This document shows positions 1-8,217 of a stretch of 64,000 nt of DNA, piece after piece. Below the pieces are notes generated by a model. The model saw only the letters and a list, made by a program, of their open reading frames with translations. It had not been told where the DNA came from and made no database searches. Each line of letters starts with the position of its first letter. Within the stretch, counting starts at the first letter, position 1. The stretch is from Streptomyces sp. ISL-100. Lineage in GTDB: Bacteria > Actinomycetota > Actinomycetes > Streptomycetales > Streptomycetaceae. Both the position numbers and the translations under genes were made by a program. The stretch spans positions 1 through 64,000 of the forward strand of contig NZ_JAGGOK010000056.1 of the NCBI RefSeq assembly GCF_018614615.1, given 5' to 3'.

Positions 1-102
1 CCCGGCTGCCGGGAGGGCAGTCGTCAGGCGCGCGAAGCGCGTCAAGCCCGCTGCCGCAAGGTAAGCAGGAACCTCCCGGCTTCAGCCGGGAGAGCACTTC
101 AA
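1..102 (+). mobile_element. right end of an IS200/IS605-type insertion element
   Basis: The first 102 bases look like the 3' end of a TnpB-carrying IS200/IS605 element. A perfect 8-bp hairpin (CTCCCGGC, loop TTCA, GCCGGGAG, 73-92) is followed by the tetranucleotide-type end TTCAA at 98-102. This layout is typical of Streptomyces elements of this family, which carry a subterminal hairpin rather than inverted repeats. From base 103 the sequence reads as penicillin acylase, so the element lies inside that gene. The left end is outside the window. In this family the right end also encodes the scaffold of the omega RNA, and the flank just after the end supplies the guide. Confidence 0.7.
2..64 (+). 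CDS. C-terminal tail of a TnpB-like protein (partial)
   Basis: A frame open from the window start ends at TAA 62-64 with the basic, Ala/Arg-rich tail PAAGRAVVRRAKRVKPAAAR. The stop lies 8 bases before the hairpin of the IS right end, which is where tnpB normally ends. TnpB is the RNA-guided nuclease of IS200/IS605 elements. The catalytic RuvC and zinc-ribbon parts lie outside the window, and the tail of this family is poorly conserved. The assignment therefore rests on position and basic composition only. Confidence 0.4.
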   Translation, partial: PAAGRAVVRRAKRVKPAAAR

Positions 103-504
103 GGCGAGCTCACGAAGAGCCTCACCACCGACGAGGCGCCGTCGGCCGGGCACGGCCCGACGGGGGCGCACGCGGGGTCCGCGTTCCAGTACGGCTGGTG
201 GAGTTACGTCGACAAGGACCTGCGCAAGGTCCTCGGGCAGGAGGTTGAGGGCCCACTGGCGAAGACGTATTGCGGCAACGGCGACCTCGCGGCTTGCCGC
301 GACACCCTCCTCGCCACCCTGAAGCAGGCCGTCGCCAAGCCCGCCACGGAGGTCTACCCCGGCGACGACAGCTGCAAGGCGGGGGAGCAGTGGTGCGCCG
401 ACTCGATCGTGCACCGGGCGGTCGGCGGACTCACCCACCCCGCGATGCACTGGCAGAACCGCCCGACCTACCAGATGGTCATCGAATACCCGTCGCACCG
501 CTGA
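103..504 (+). pseudogene. penicillin acylase family protein, 3' fragment cut off by an IS
   Basis: The frame ending at TGA 502-504 encodes about 133 residues. They match the C-terminus of Streptomyces penicillin-acylase (N-terminal nucleophile hydrolase) proteins: YGWWSYVDKDLRKVLGQ, cysteine pairs in KTYCGNG, AACRD, DDSCKAG and EQWCAD, and the ending WQNRPTYQMVIEYPSHR. These are secreted or periplasmic amidases acting on beta-lactams, acyl-homoserine lactones or aculeacin-type substrates. The catalytic beta-chain start with its N-terminal Ser is not present. The frame is joined to the right end of an IS200/IS605-type element at about base 102. Unless the upstream half lies beyond the element and is somehow rejoined, the gene is disrupted. 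Confidence 0.75.
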
Positions 505-710
505 GGGTTCCCGTAACTGGGGCGCTGCCCCGGACCCCGGTCCTCATGCGCCGGAGGGGCTGAAGTAGCCAGGGGAGTGGGGCTCCGCTCCAGGCCCCGG
601 TCCTCAAGCGCCGGAGGAGCTGGGTTTGCCGGGCGGGGACGGATTTTGCGGCCCTGGCCGCAACGTTCACCCCGTCCGGCGAAAAGGCCCGCCGCAGGCG
701 TTGGCCGGCG
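505..710. repeat. convergent gene-end region with a 60-nt tandem repeat and a 3'-end repeat
   Basis: No gene is seen. Two diverged copies of a roughly 60-nt unit follow each other at about 518-577 and 578-637. Each carries GGGGCKSYGCYCC...CCCCGGTCCTCA followed by GCGCCGGAGG and GCTG. A separate short motif, GCCCGCCGCAGGCG, sits at 687-700, just past the end of the minus-strand hydrolase. Both motifs recur at other gene ends in this window (6890-6941, 12640-12677, 15087-15201, 24933-25085, 48825-48840). They probably act as bidirectional transcription ends. Confidence 0.6.
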
Positions 711-2027
711 CTAGCCCCCCATCCGGCCCGCAGCCACCACCACCCGCGCCAGCTCCGCGTGCAAGATGTCGCTGTGCGCCCCCGACGGCGGCCCCCCGCG
801 CCGCACGACCGCCGCCGCGTCCACATTCACGCACCCCGAGCCCGGGACCCCGTCCCGCAGCGCCTGCGCCAGCGTGAGCACAGGCGTGTCCCGCACCGCC
901 TGGATCCCGCCGAAGCCGATCGCACCCCACTTACCACCCAGGCCGACCACCCCCGCCGAGTCACCCGCCAGCCGCGACGCCAGCGGATAGATGACGCCGA
1001 GCGCCGAGTCGTGGCGCGAGTAACAGGCCACCACGGGCCCGTCCACCCGCCGCTCCATCCCCCGCAGCGCGCCACCACTGCCCACCGCATGCGGCAGCCG
1101 CCCCGCGAACGCGTAGTGCGAGAAGGCGCCTTGGAGCAAGGTCACGGACTTCACGTTCCGTACGTCGCCGGGCAGCCCCCGCAGCGCGAAAGCGACCAGC
1201 CGCGCCCCCTGGCTGTGCCCGACCAGATGCACCCGCATCGACGGCGACGACCGGGCGAGCTGCCCGAGCAGCGGCCCGAGCCCCAGCCGGCCGACCGTCC
1301 CGGCCCGCCGTTTCATCTCGTAGTACGTCGCCTGGCGGAGCAGCTCCTTGGCCCCGTTCCAGACCTTCTTCAGACCGCCGCCGAACGACAGGGCCTGCGC
1401 CGCCGGCAGCGGCTCCGGCTCCGCGGCGCCGGTCTCCGCCAGCGCGGCTGCGAAGTCGCGGCACACGGTGAGCGTGTCGTCGTACAGCATCCGCGGCAGC
1501 GCCTCCGCCTCCATGTCGGACGCGTCGGAGCCGTGTACCGCTACGAGCCCGCCCCCAGAAACCCCGGCCAACCTGCGCACCAGCACCCCGAATTCCTCGA
1601 ACGCCGCCACCTCCTCCGGCCGCGCGTCGAGCAGCTCGGCCAGCCGCTCCACGATCTGCTCACGGCCGGGGAAAGCCTCGGCCAGCGCCTGCCGGGTGTG
1701 CTGGTCGAGGCCGGGACCGGCGTCGGCGGCCGGGACGGCGCTCCGGTCGAAGTCCGGGATCGGTTCGTCCGCGAACCGGATCGACGGCCACACGATGCCC
1801 GCATAGCCGAGCCGTACGCCGGGCGAGTCCGTCAGCAGACCAGGAAAGGGGGCGTAGAAACGGTCGTACATCCTGGTCGCCACCGAGCGGTTGCTGTTCC
1901 AGCCGTGCGCGAACATCACCAGGTCGGTGACATCGAGTTCCGCCAGCCGGTCGCGCTGACGCGTGTTCACGTCACCGTCCGCGTCGAACGTGATCTCCCG
2001 GTACGGCTCCACACTCACACCCGCCAT
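711..2027 (-). CDS. alpha/beta-hydrolase-fold protein (serine hydrolase type)
   Basis: The 438-residue protein has an alpha/beta-hydrolase layout: an oxyanion-type HGWNS motif near residues 41-45 and a nucleophile elbow GHSQG near 270-274, followed by ARLVAFALRGLPG. A Glu/Ala-rich helical insertion lies between them. The substrate is unknown. No signal peptide or membrane segment is seen, so it is probably cytoplasmic. The ATG at 2027 was chosen because GAGGGG lies a few bases upstream. The frame stays open to 2075, but that extension has no ribosome site. Close homologues in Streptomyces are sometimes labelled serine-threonine protein kinases; no kinase motif is visible. Confidence 0.75.
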   Translation of the reverse strand: MAGVSVEPYREITFDADGDVNTRQRDRLAELDVTDLVMFAHGWNSNRSVATRMYDRFYAPFPGLLTDSPGVRLGYAGIVWPSIRFADEPIPDFDRSAVPAADAGPGLDQHTRQALAEAFPGREQIVERLAELLDARPEEVAAFEEFGVLVRRLAGVSGGGLVAVHGSDASDMEAEALPRMLYDDTLTVCRDFAAALAETGAAEPEPLPAAQALSFGGGLKKVWNGAKELLRQATYYEMKRRAGTVGRLGLGPLLGQLARSSPSMRVHLVGHSQGARLVAFALRGLPGDVRNVKSVTLLQGAFSHYAFAGRLPHAVGSGGALRGMERRVDGPVVACYSRHDSALGVIYPLASRLAGDSAGVVGLGGKWGAIGFGGIQAVRDTPVLTLAQALRDGVPGSGCVNVDAAAVVRRGGPPSGAHSDILHAELARVVVAAGRMGG

Positions 2028-2254
2028 GGCGCACCCCTCGGGTCCGTGCGGGCCCGCTACCCGCAGGCTCAGCATCCCGCTGGACCGCAGGACTGGCCAT
2101 ACGTCACGTCAGAGCAGATCGGCCGCAGTGATGCGCCGCAGGTGGACGAGTACGTCGTACGAGGGAGCCAGCGCCACCCGCTGCTGACGGAACGAAGAAC
2201 TCGGTGGAGCTGTGCGTGGCTTCGCCGAGACCGACGAGCTCACCCGTCTCTTCA

Positions 2255-2274
2255 GGGTGTAGCCGGCTACACCC
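2255..2274. promoter_or_regulatory. 20-bp perfect palindrome between namZ and the hydrolase gene
   Basis: GGGTGTAGCCGGCTACACCC is perfectly self-complementary. It lies 19 bases past the stop of the minus-strand namZ gene and about 230 bases before the minus-strand hydrolase start. It could be the namZ terminator hairpin (8-bp stem, 4-base loop) or a dimeric regulator site. No T-run follows. The rest of 2028-2292 shows nothing else recognisable. Confidence 0.45.
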
Positions 2275-2292
2275 ACGCCCACACCCGGACCC

Positions 2293-3564
2293 TCAGCGGT
2301 ACAGCAGATACTCCCGGCGTACGGAGCTGAACGCCGCGAGGTCGGAACGCCAGGCGTCCACCACCTCGCCCGTCCCGGCCCCCGCGTTGATCATCGTGCG
2401 GACCCGCGTATTGCCCGTCAGCTTGTCGACCCAGTTGTCGGCCCGCCACGCGAAGCCGCTCCAGCTCTTCTTCGCCGTGATCAGCAGCGCGATGCCGGTG
2501 CGCACAGGGTCGTACGCCTCCCGGTCGTGCACATGCAGCTGTACGCCGCCGATCGTCTTCCCCTGGAACTTGGAGAACGTCGGAGCGAAGTACGCCTCCC
2601 TGAAGTGCACACCGGGCAGCCCGGCGGCGTTCGCGGTCTCCGCCCACCGGCGGTCGATGCCCTCCGCGCCCAGCAGTTCGAACGGCCGGGTGGTGCCCCG
2701 CCCCTCCGACAGGTTGGTGCCCTCGAAGAGGCAGGTGCCCGAATACACGAGCGCCGTGTCGGGCGTCGGCATGTTGGGACTCGGCGGCACCCACGGCAGA
2801 CCCGTCGAATCGAAGAAGTCGCCGCGCCGCCAGCCCGTCATCCTCACCGTCTCCAGCGCCACCGGCCGTGCCAGGAACTCGCTGTTGAAGAGCCGCGCCA
2901 GCTCGCACACCGTCATCCCGTGCGCCTGCGCGATCGGCTCGCGCCCCACGAACGTCGCGAACGCTTTGTCGAGCACCGGACCGAGCGCGGCGCGCCCCGT
3001 CACCGGGTTCGGCCGGTCGAGCACCACGAACCGCTTGCCCGCGAGGACGGCCGCCACCATGCAGTCGTACAGCGTCCAGATGTACGTGTAGAAGCGCGCG
3101 CCCACGTCCTGGATGTCGAAAACGATCGTGTCCACGCCCGACGCTGTGAAGATGTCCGCGAGCGGCTGCCCGCTCTTCAGGTACGTGTCGTACACCGGAA
3201 GCCCGGTCGCCGGATCGTCGTAACGCCCCTGCGAGCCGCCCGCCTGCGCCGTGCCGCGAAAGCCGTGCTCGGGCCCGAAGACGGCGGCCAGGTTCACCCG
3301 GTCGTCGGCGTGCATGACGTCCACGATGTGGCGCACGTCCGAGGTGATGCCCGTCGGATTGGTGACGACGCCGACCTTCTGCCCCGCCAGGAGCGCGTAA
3401 CCGTCGGCGGCCAGCCGGTCGAAGCCGGTACGCACCCGCAGGTGCCCGGGCCGCCCAGGGTGCCCGGCGGCGGCCGCTGGGGCCGCGGCACCGAGTGCTC
3501 CCGCCGCTCCCACGGCTCCCGCCGCCCCGGTGGCGGCCAGCAATCCGCGTCTGGACAGGTTCAT
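2293..3564 (-). CDS. namZ: exo-beta-N-acetylmuramidase NamZ-like (DUF1343, GH171), Tat-exported
   Basis: The 423-residue protein begins MNLSRRGLLAATGAAGAVG, a twin-arginine (SRRGLL) signal, followed by an Ala-rich segment ending near residue 34. The body is a full DUF1343 domain: VGVVTNPTGIT, FGPEHGFRG, DTIVFDIQDVGARFYTY, VLDRPNPV and the late motif EGTNLSEGRGTTRPFEL. This family (Bacillus subtilis YbbC/NamZ) removes terminal MurNAc from peptidoglycan chains for cell-wall turnover. The start at 3564 has GGAGG 7 bases upstream, and the longer open frame to 3684 lacks one. It is transcribed divergently from the SDR gene at 3736. Confidence 0.9.
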   Translation of the reverse strand: MNLSRRGLLAATGAAGAVGAAGALGAAAPAAAAGHPGRPGHLRVRTGFDRLAADGYALLAGQKVGVVTNPTGITSDVRHIVDVMHADDRVNLAAVFGPEHGFRGTAQAGGSQGRYDDPATGLPVYDTYLKSGQPLADIFTASGVDTIVFDIQDVGARFYTYIWTLYDCMVAAVLAGKRFVVLDRPNPVTGRAALGPVLDKAFATFVGREPIAQAHGMTVCELARLFNSEFLARPVALETVRMTGWRRGDFFDSTGLPWVPPSPNMPTPDTALVYSGTCLFEGTNLSEGRGTTRPFELLGAEGIDRRWAETANAAGLPGVHFREAYFAPTFSKFQGKTIGGVQLHVHDREAYDPVRTGIALLITAKKSWSGFAWRADNWVDKLTGNTRVRTMINAGAGTGEVVDAWRSDLAAFSSVRREYLLYR

Positions 3565-3682
3565 CCCAGTACCTCCGTGATCGGCGCCGTCTGTCATGGC
3601 CACGCACGCTAGCGCGCGTGGCCGCGCCGGGGAACGAGCCGGGCACGGCGGGTTGTGACCTTCCGACCTCTTCCACTGCTCC

Positions 3683-3698
3683 ATACCGACCGGTTAGT
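3683..3698. promoter_or_regulatory. candidate TetR operator upstream of the SDR-ligase-tetR genes
   Basis: ATACCGACCGGTTAGT is an imperfect palindrome centred on CCGG, 38 bases upstream of the SDR start. Its left arm, ATACCGAC, followed one base later by GGT, matches the reverse complement of the palindrome at 9296-9313, which lies at the same kind of position upstream of the kinase/dehydrogenase pair. The TetR gene at 6231 is the obvious candidate for binding both. This is inference from shared sequence and position only. Confidence 0.6.
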
Positions 3699-3735
3699 CT
3701 GCCGAGGCTGTCGGCAGGAGAGGTGGGCCTCAAGG

Positions 3736-4500
3736 ATGAGCCAGTTCCAGGACGCGGGAGTCGTCGTCACCGGTGCGGGAGGCGGCATCGGTGCCGCCCT
3801 CGCCCGCAGATTCGCGGCTGAGGGGGCACGGGTCGTCGTCAACGACCTCGACGCGCAGAAGATCAAGGCGATCGCCGACGAGACCGGCGCCACCGCCGTC
3901 GCGGGCGACGCCTCCGCGATCGTCGAAGAGGCCCGCGAGGCACTCGGCGGCAAGGTCGACGTGTACTGCGCAAACGCGGGCCTCGCCTCGCCCGGCGACG
4001 CCTTCGCCGACGAGGAGGTCTGGGCCGCGGCCTGGGACGTCAACGTCATGGCCCACGTCAGGGCGGCCAAGGCGCTGCTCCCCGACTGGCTGGAGCGCCG
4101 CAGCGGCCGGTTCGTCCCCACCGTCTCGGCGGCCGGCCTGCTGACCATGGTCGGCGCGGCCCCGTACAGCGTCAGCAAGCACGGCGCGCTCGCCTTCGCC
4201 GAGTGGCTCTCGCTGACCTACCGACACCGCGGCGTCAAGGTCCACGCGATCTGCCCACAGGGGGTACGCACCGACATGCTGACCGCCGCGGGCTCGGCCG
4301 GCGAGCTGGTCCTCGCGCCCACCGCCATCGAGCCGGAGGACGTCTGTGACGCACTCTTCGACGGTATGGCGGCCGACCGTTTCCTGATCCTGCCGCACGC
4401 CGAGGTGGCCGGTTACTACCAGGCACGCGCCGGGGACCCGGACCGCTGGCTGACCAACATGAACCACCTTCACCAGAAGTGGGAAGAGGCAGCGCGATGA
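3736..4500 (+). CDS. short-chain dehydrogenase/reductase (SDR)
   Basis: The 254-residue classical SDR has the nucleotide-binding motif VTGAGGGIG near residues 10-18, the NAG motif in CANAG, and a catalytic Y-x3-K in PYSVSKHG. An acidic residue after the second strand (NDLD) favours NAD over NADP. It likely interconverts a hydroxy- and a keto-acyl compound. It starts the operon: its ATGA stop overlaps the start of the acyl-CoA ligase gene. ATG 3736 was chosen because the protein alignment begins there and GGAGAGG lies upstream at 3717. The upstream in-frame sequence crosses the putative TetR operator and is not coding. Confidence 0.9.
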   Translation: MSQFQDAGVVVTGAGGGIGAALARRFAAEGARVVVNDLDAQKIKAIADETGATAVAGDASAIVEEAREALGGKVDVYCANAGLASPGDAFADEEVWAAAWDVNVMAHVRAAKALLPDWLERRSGRFVPTVSAAGLLTMVGAAPYSVSKHGALAFAEWLSLTYRHRGVKVHAICPQGVRTDMLTAAGSAGELVLAPTAIEPEDVCDALFDGMAADRFLILPHAEVAGYYQARAGDPDRWLTNMNHLHQKWEEAAR

Positions 4501-6189
4501 GCGGGACGACGACCGGGACGACGGCCGGGACCACCAGCGAGTCGATTTACGCGGCCAAGCCCTGGCTCGCCCAGCTCACCGACGCCCAGCGGGCGCCCAT
4601 GGACCCGCCGGCCACCCTGCTGCACGCCTTGAAGAACGCGGTGAACCGCGCGCCGGACCACCCCGCCCTCGCCTACTTCGACGGCCGCCTCACCTACCGC
4701 GAGACCGACGAGCTCTCGGACTCCGTCGCGGGCCACCTGGCCGCCAAGGGCCTGCGGCACGGTGACCGGGTCGCGGTCATGCTCCAGAACAGCCCGCACT
4801 TCGTCATCGCGCTGCTCGGCGCCTGGAAGGCCGGCGCTGTCGTCGTACCGCTCAACCCGATGTACAAGTCGGCCGAGGTCGGTCACGCGCTCGGGGACGC
4901 CGAGGCGACCGCGCTGGTCTGCTCGGACCGCGCGTGGGAGGCGTACCTGCGCGAGACCGCGGAGGATTCTCCCGTACGAATCGTCCTCACCGCCTGCGAA
5001 CTCGACCTCCAGACCAGGAACGACACCCGCGTCCTCAATTTCGAGCGGGCGGCTGCGGCCTCCGACGCGGACGACCTGGTGACCGTCGCACGCCTGGGCC
5101 TCCCGGCGCCGGCGGACCGCGAGCTCACGGCCACCGACGTGGCGCTGATCAGCTATACCTCGGGTACCAGCGGCACCCCCAAGGGCGCTATGAACGTCCA
5201 CGGCGGGATCATGTACAACGCCGAGCGCCAGCGCACTGGGCACCCCATCGCCGAGGGTTCGGCGTACTTCGCGCTCGCACCCCTTCTTCCACATCACCGG
5301 CATGGTCTGTGAACTGGCCGTCTGCGTCGCCAACGCCGGCACGCTCGTCCTCGCCTACCGCTTCCACCCGGGCGTAGTCCTCGACGCGTTCATCGAGCAC
5401 CGCCCCGCCTACACCGTCGGCCCCTCCACCGCCTTCATGGCGCTCGCCGCCACTCCCGGAGTCACGCGGGAGCACTTCGAGTCCTTCGAGGTCATCTCGT
5501 CGGGCGGCGCGCCCGTGCCGCCGGCCCTGGTGGAGAAATTCCGCGAGGGATTCGGCCCGTACATCCGCAACGGTTACGGCCTCACCGAGTGCACCGCGCC
5601 CTGTGCGGCCGTGCCGCCGGAGAAGGAAGCCCCGGTCGACCCGGCCTCGGGGACGCTTTCCGTGGGCGTGCCCGGGCCGGACACGGTCCTACGTATCGTC
5701 GATGAGAAGGGCGCCGATGTGCCCTTCGGCGAGCAGGGCGAGATCGCCGTCAGCGGTCCGCAGGTCGTCCCCGGCTACTGGCGCCGCCCCGAGGCGACGG
5801 CCGAGGCCTTCCCGGGCGGCGAACTGCGTACCGGCGACATCGGGTTCATGGACGAGGACGGCTGGCTCTACGTCGTCGACCGCAAGAAGGACATGATCAA
5901 CGCGTCCGGCTTCAAGGTCTGGCCGCGCGAGGTCGAGGACGTCCTCTACACCCACCCGGCGGTGCGCGAGGCGGCCGTCGTCGGCATTCCCGACGCGTAC
6001 CGGGGAGAGAGCGTCAAGGCGTACGTGAGCCTGCGCCCCGGAGCTGAGGTGGCGCCTTCGGAGATCTCCGCGTACTGCGAGGAGCGGCTGGCCGCGTACA
6101 AGTACCCGCGCGAAGTGGAGATCCTGCCCGAACTTCCCAAGACGACGAGTGGGAAGATCCTCAGGCGGGAACTGCGTTCCCGTTCCTGA
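4497..6189 (+). pseudogene. long-chain acyl-CoA ligase (AMP-forming), frameshifted by one extra C
   Basis: Two frames together encode one ANL-superfamily acyl-CoA synthetase of about 563 residues. The first part (4497-5312) holds the phosphate-binding motif SYTSGTSGTPKGAMN and then runs into LAPLLPHHRHGL and a stop. The second part resumes with GMVCELAVC and contains GYGLTECT, TGDIGFMDEDGWLYVVDRKK and the C-terminal catalytic-lysine motif PKTTSGKILRRELR. Removing one C from the CCCC run at 5280-5283 restores the family-typical sequence ALAPFFHITGMV. The start overlaps the SDR stop (ATGA). It is either a genuine frameshift mutation or a homopolymer read error; everything else in the protein is intact. 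Confidence 0.9.
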
Positions 6190-6230
6190 ACCCTCATTTG
6201 GTTGTTTCGACGAAAGGCAGGTGGCGGCAC

Positions 6231-6824
6231 ATGGCCAGGACGACGGACGGAAGCGGCATCCCCGTCCCACAGCGGCTGCTGGCCGCCGCCACCCGCCTGT
6301 TCGCCGAGCGTGGATACGACCGCACGTCGGTGCAGGAGATCGTCGAGGCGGCCGGCGTCACCAAGGGTGCGCTCTACCACTACTTCGGCTCGAAGGACGA
6401 CCTGCTGCACGAGGTGTACGCCCGTGTCCTGCGGCTCCAGCAGGAGCGGCTGGACGCGTTCGCTGACGCGGACGCGCCGGTGGAGCGGCGGTTGCGGGAC
6501 GCGGCGGCGGATGTGGTGGTCACGACCATCGACAACCTCGACGACGCGTCGATCTTCTTCCGGTCCATGCACCACCTGAGTCCGGAGAAGGACAAGCAGG
6601 TGCGGGCGGAGCGGCGGCGGTATCACGAGCGGTTCCGGGCGCTGGTGGAGGAGGGCCAGAAAGCGGGGGTCTTCTCGACGGCGACCCCGGCGGATCTGGT
6701 GGTGGACTACCACTTCGGCTCGGTCCACCACCTGTCGACGTGGTACCGGCCGGACGGCCCGCTGACGCCGCAGCAGGTGGCGGATCATTTGGCGGATCTG
6801 CTGCTGCGGGCGTTGCGGCCGTAG
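6231..6824 (+). CDS. TetR/AcrR-family transcriptional regulator
   Basis: The 197-residue protein has a standard TetR helix-turn-helix at about residues 14-60 (LLAAATRLFAERGYDRTS, then VTKGALYHYFGSKDDLLHEV) and a ligand domain ending LLLRALRP. The ligand domain is rich in His, Tyr and Trp and resembles regulators of acyl-CoA metabolism. The start has AGGCAGG upstream; longer starts do not. It lies 41 bases after the ligase stop on the same strand, so it is probably the third gene of the SDR operon. Through the palindromes at 3683 and 9296 it may control its own operon and the facing kinase/dehydrogenase operon. Confidence 0.9.
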   Translation: MARTTDGSGIPVPQRLLAAATRLFAERGYDRTSVQEIVEAAGVTKGALYHYFGSKDDLLHEVYARVLRLQQERLDAFADADAPVERRLRDAAADVVVTTIDNLDDASIFFRSMHHLSPEKDKQVRAERRRYHERFRALVEEGQKAGVFSTATPADLVVDYHFGSVHHLSTWYRPDGPLTPQQVADHLADLLLRALRP

Positions 6825-6889
6825 GGGCCGGCGCCGCGGGGTGGATGCGGGTGCGGGCCGCTGCGCAGGGCCTTTTCCCCACCCAAAAC

Positions 6890-6941
6890 CGCCGGAGGGG
6901 CTGGATTTGCCGCTCAGCGGCACTATCCAGCCCCTCCGGCG
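6890..6941. terminator. bidirectional terminator between tetR and the acyl-CoA dehydrogenase gene
   Basis: A perfect 17-bp stem (CGCCGGAGGGGCTGGAT, 6890-6906, with 6925-6941) encloses an 18-base loop that itself holds a 5-bp hairpin GCCGC-TCA-GCGGC. It sits between two convergent genes. The arms belong to the CTCAA-CGCCGGA-GGGCTG repeat family seen at other gene ends here. The trailing GCCGCCGCAGGCGC at 6950-6963 belongs to the second family. Confidence 0.8.
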
Positions 6942-6993
6942 TTTGCGGAGCGGCCGCCGCAGGCGCACCCGCACCCGCCCCACCCCAGCCGCG

Positions 6994-8208
6994 CTAGACG
7001 TACTTCTTCAGCTCCCGCCGCGCCAGCGACCGCTGATGCACCTCATCCGGCCCGTCCGCCAGCTTCAGCGTCCGCGCCGCCGCCCAAAGCTCCGCCAGCG
7101 GGAAGTCCTGGCTGACGCCACCCGCCCCGTGCAGTTGCACCGCCTTGTCGATGATGTCGACAACCGCCCGCGGCGTAGCGATCTTGATCGCCTGGATCTC
7201 CGCGTGCGCCCCGCGATTGCCGACCGTGTCCATCAGCCACGCCGTCTTGAGCACCAGCAGCCGCAGCTGCTCGACGGTCACTCGCGCGTCCGCGATCCAG
7301 TTGTGTACGACGCCCTGCTGGGCCAGCGGCTTGCCGAAGGCCTCGCGCGACACCGCGCGGCGGCACATCAGCTCGATCGCACGCTCGGCCATGCCGATCA
7401 GCCGCATGCAGTGGTGGATCCGGCCCGGGCCGAGCCGCGCCTGGGCGATGGCGAAGCCGCCGCCCTCCTCGCCGATCAAGGCGGAGGCAGGCACCCGCGC
7501 CCCGTCGAAGACGACCTCCGCGTGCCCGCCGTGGTAGTGGTCCTCGTACCCGTACACCCGCATGGCGCGCCGGATCTCGACGCCGGGCGTGTCACGCGGC
7601 ACCAGGATCATCGACTGCTGACGGCGGACGTCCGCACCGTCCGGGTCGGTCTTGCCCATCACGATGAAGATCTTGCAGTCCGGGTTCATCGCCCCGGAGA
7701 TGTACCACTTGCGGCCCGTGACGACGTACTCGTCACCATCACGCTCGATCCGGGTCTCGATGTTCGTCGCGTCCGACGAGGCGACCTCCGGCTCGGTCAT
7801 CGCGAACGCCGACCGGATCTCGCCCGACAGCAGCGGCTCCAGCCACTGCTTCTTCTGCTCGTCGGACGCGAACTGCGCCAGCAGCTCCATGTTTCCCGTG
7901 TCCGGCGCCGCGCAGTTCAGCGCGGTCGGCGCCAGGTGCGGGCTGCGGCCGGTGATTTCCGCGAGCGGAGCGTACTGCAGATTCGTGAGCCCGGCGCCGT
8001 ACTCGGCGTCCGGAAGGAAGAGGTTCCACAGGCCCTGCCTCCGCGCCTCCGCCTTCAGGTCCTCCACGACCTGCGGCGTGTCCCACGGCGACGCGAGCTG
8101 CTCGCGCTGCTCGTCGGCGACGGGCTCGGCCGGGTACACGAAGTCGTCCATGAAAGCGAGAAGCTTGCCGCGGAGCTCTTCGGTCCGTGCGTCGTATGCG
8201 AAATCCAT
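6994..8208 (-). CDS. acyl-CoA dehydrogenase, ACAD10/11 (LvaC-like) type
   Basis: The 404-residue flavoprotein shows the acyl-CoA dehydrogenase pattern: FAMTEPEVASSDATN (FAD/acyl contact strand), GRKWYISGAMNPDC, the C-terminal helical domain with SREAFGKPLAQQGVV, and VQLHGAGGVSQDFPLAELWAA. These variants are typical of the ACAD10/ACAD11 branch rather than beta-oxidation FadE. Members of that branch can remove phosphate from 4-phosphoacyl-CoA made by an APH-like kinase. The adjacent upstream gene (8218, 9-base gap, same strand) encodes exactly such a kinase. In human ACAD10/11 the two domains are one polypeptide; in Pseudomonas levulinate catabolism they are separate (LvaA, LvaC). Confidence 0.88.
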   Translation of the reverse strand: MDFAYDARTEELRGKLLAFMDDFVYPAEPVADEQREQLASPWDTPQVVEDLKAEARRQGLWNLFLPDAEYGAGLTNLQYAPLAEITGRSPHLAPTALNCAAPDTGNMELLAQFASDEQKKQWLEPLLSGEIRSAFAMTEPEVASSDATNIETRIERDGDEYVVTGRKWYISGAMNPDCKIFIVMGKTDPDGADVRRQQSMILVPRDTPGVEIRRAMRVYGYEDHYHGGHAEVVFDGARVPASALIGEEGGGFAIAQARLGPGRIHHCMRLIGMAERAIELMCRRAVSREAFGKPLAQQGVVHNWIADARVTVEQLRLLVLKTAWLMDTVGNRGAHAEIQAIKIATPRAVVDIIDKAVQLHGAGGVSQDFPLAELWAAARTLKLADGPDEVHQRSLARRELKKYV

Positions 8209-8217
8209 GGTGGTGTC

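Noticed and set aside
711..2027. Serine/threonine protein kinase, a label sometimes used for homologues
   Set aside because: No kinase glycine loop, HRD or DFG motif; GHSQG and the fold pattern indicate an alpha/beta hydrolase.
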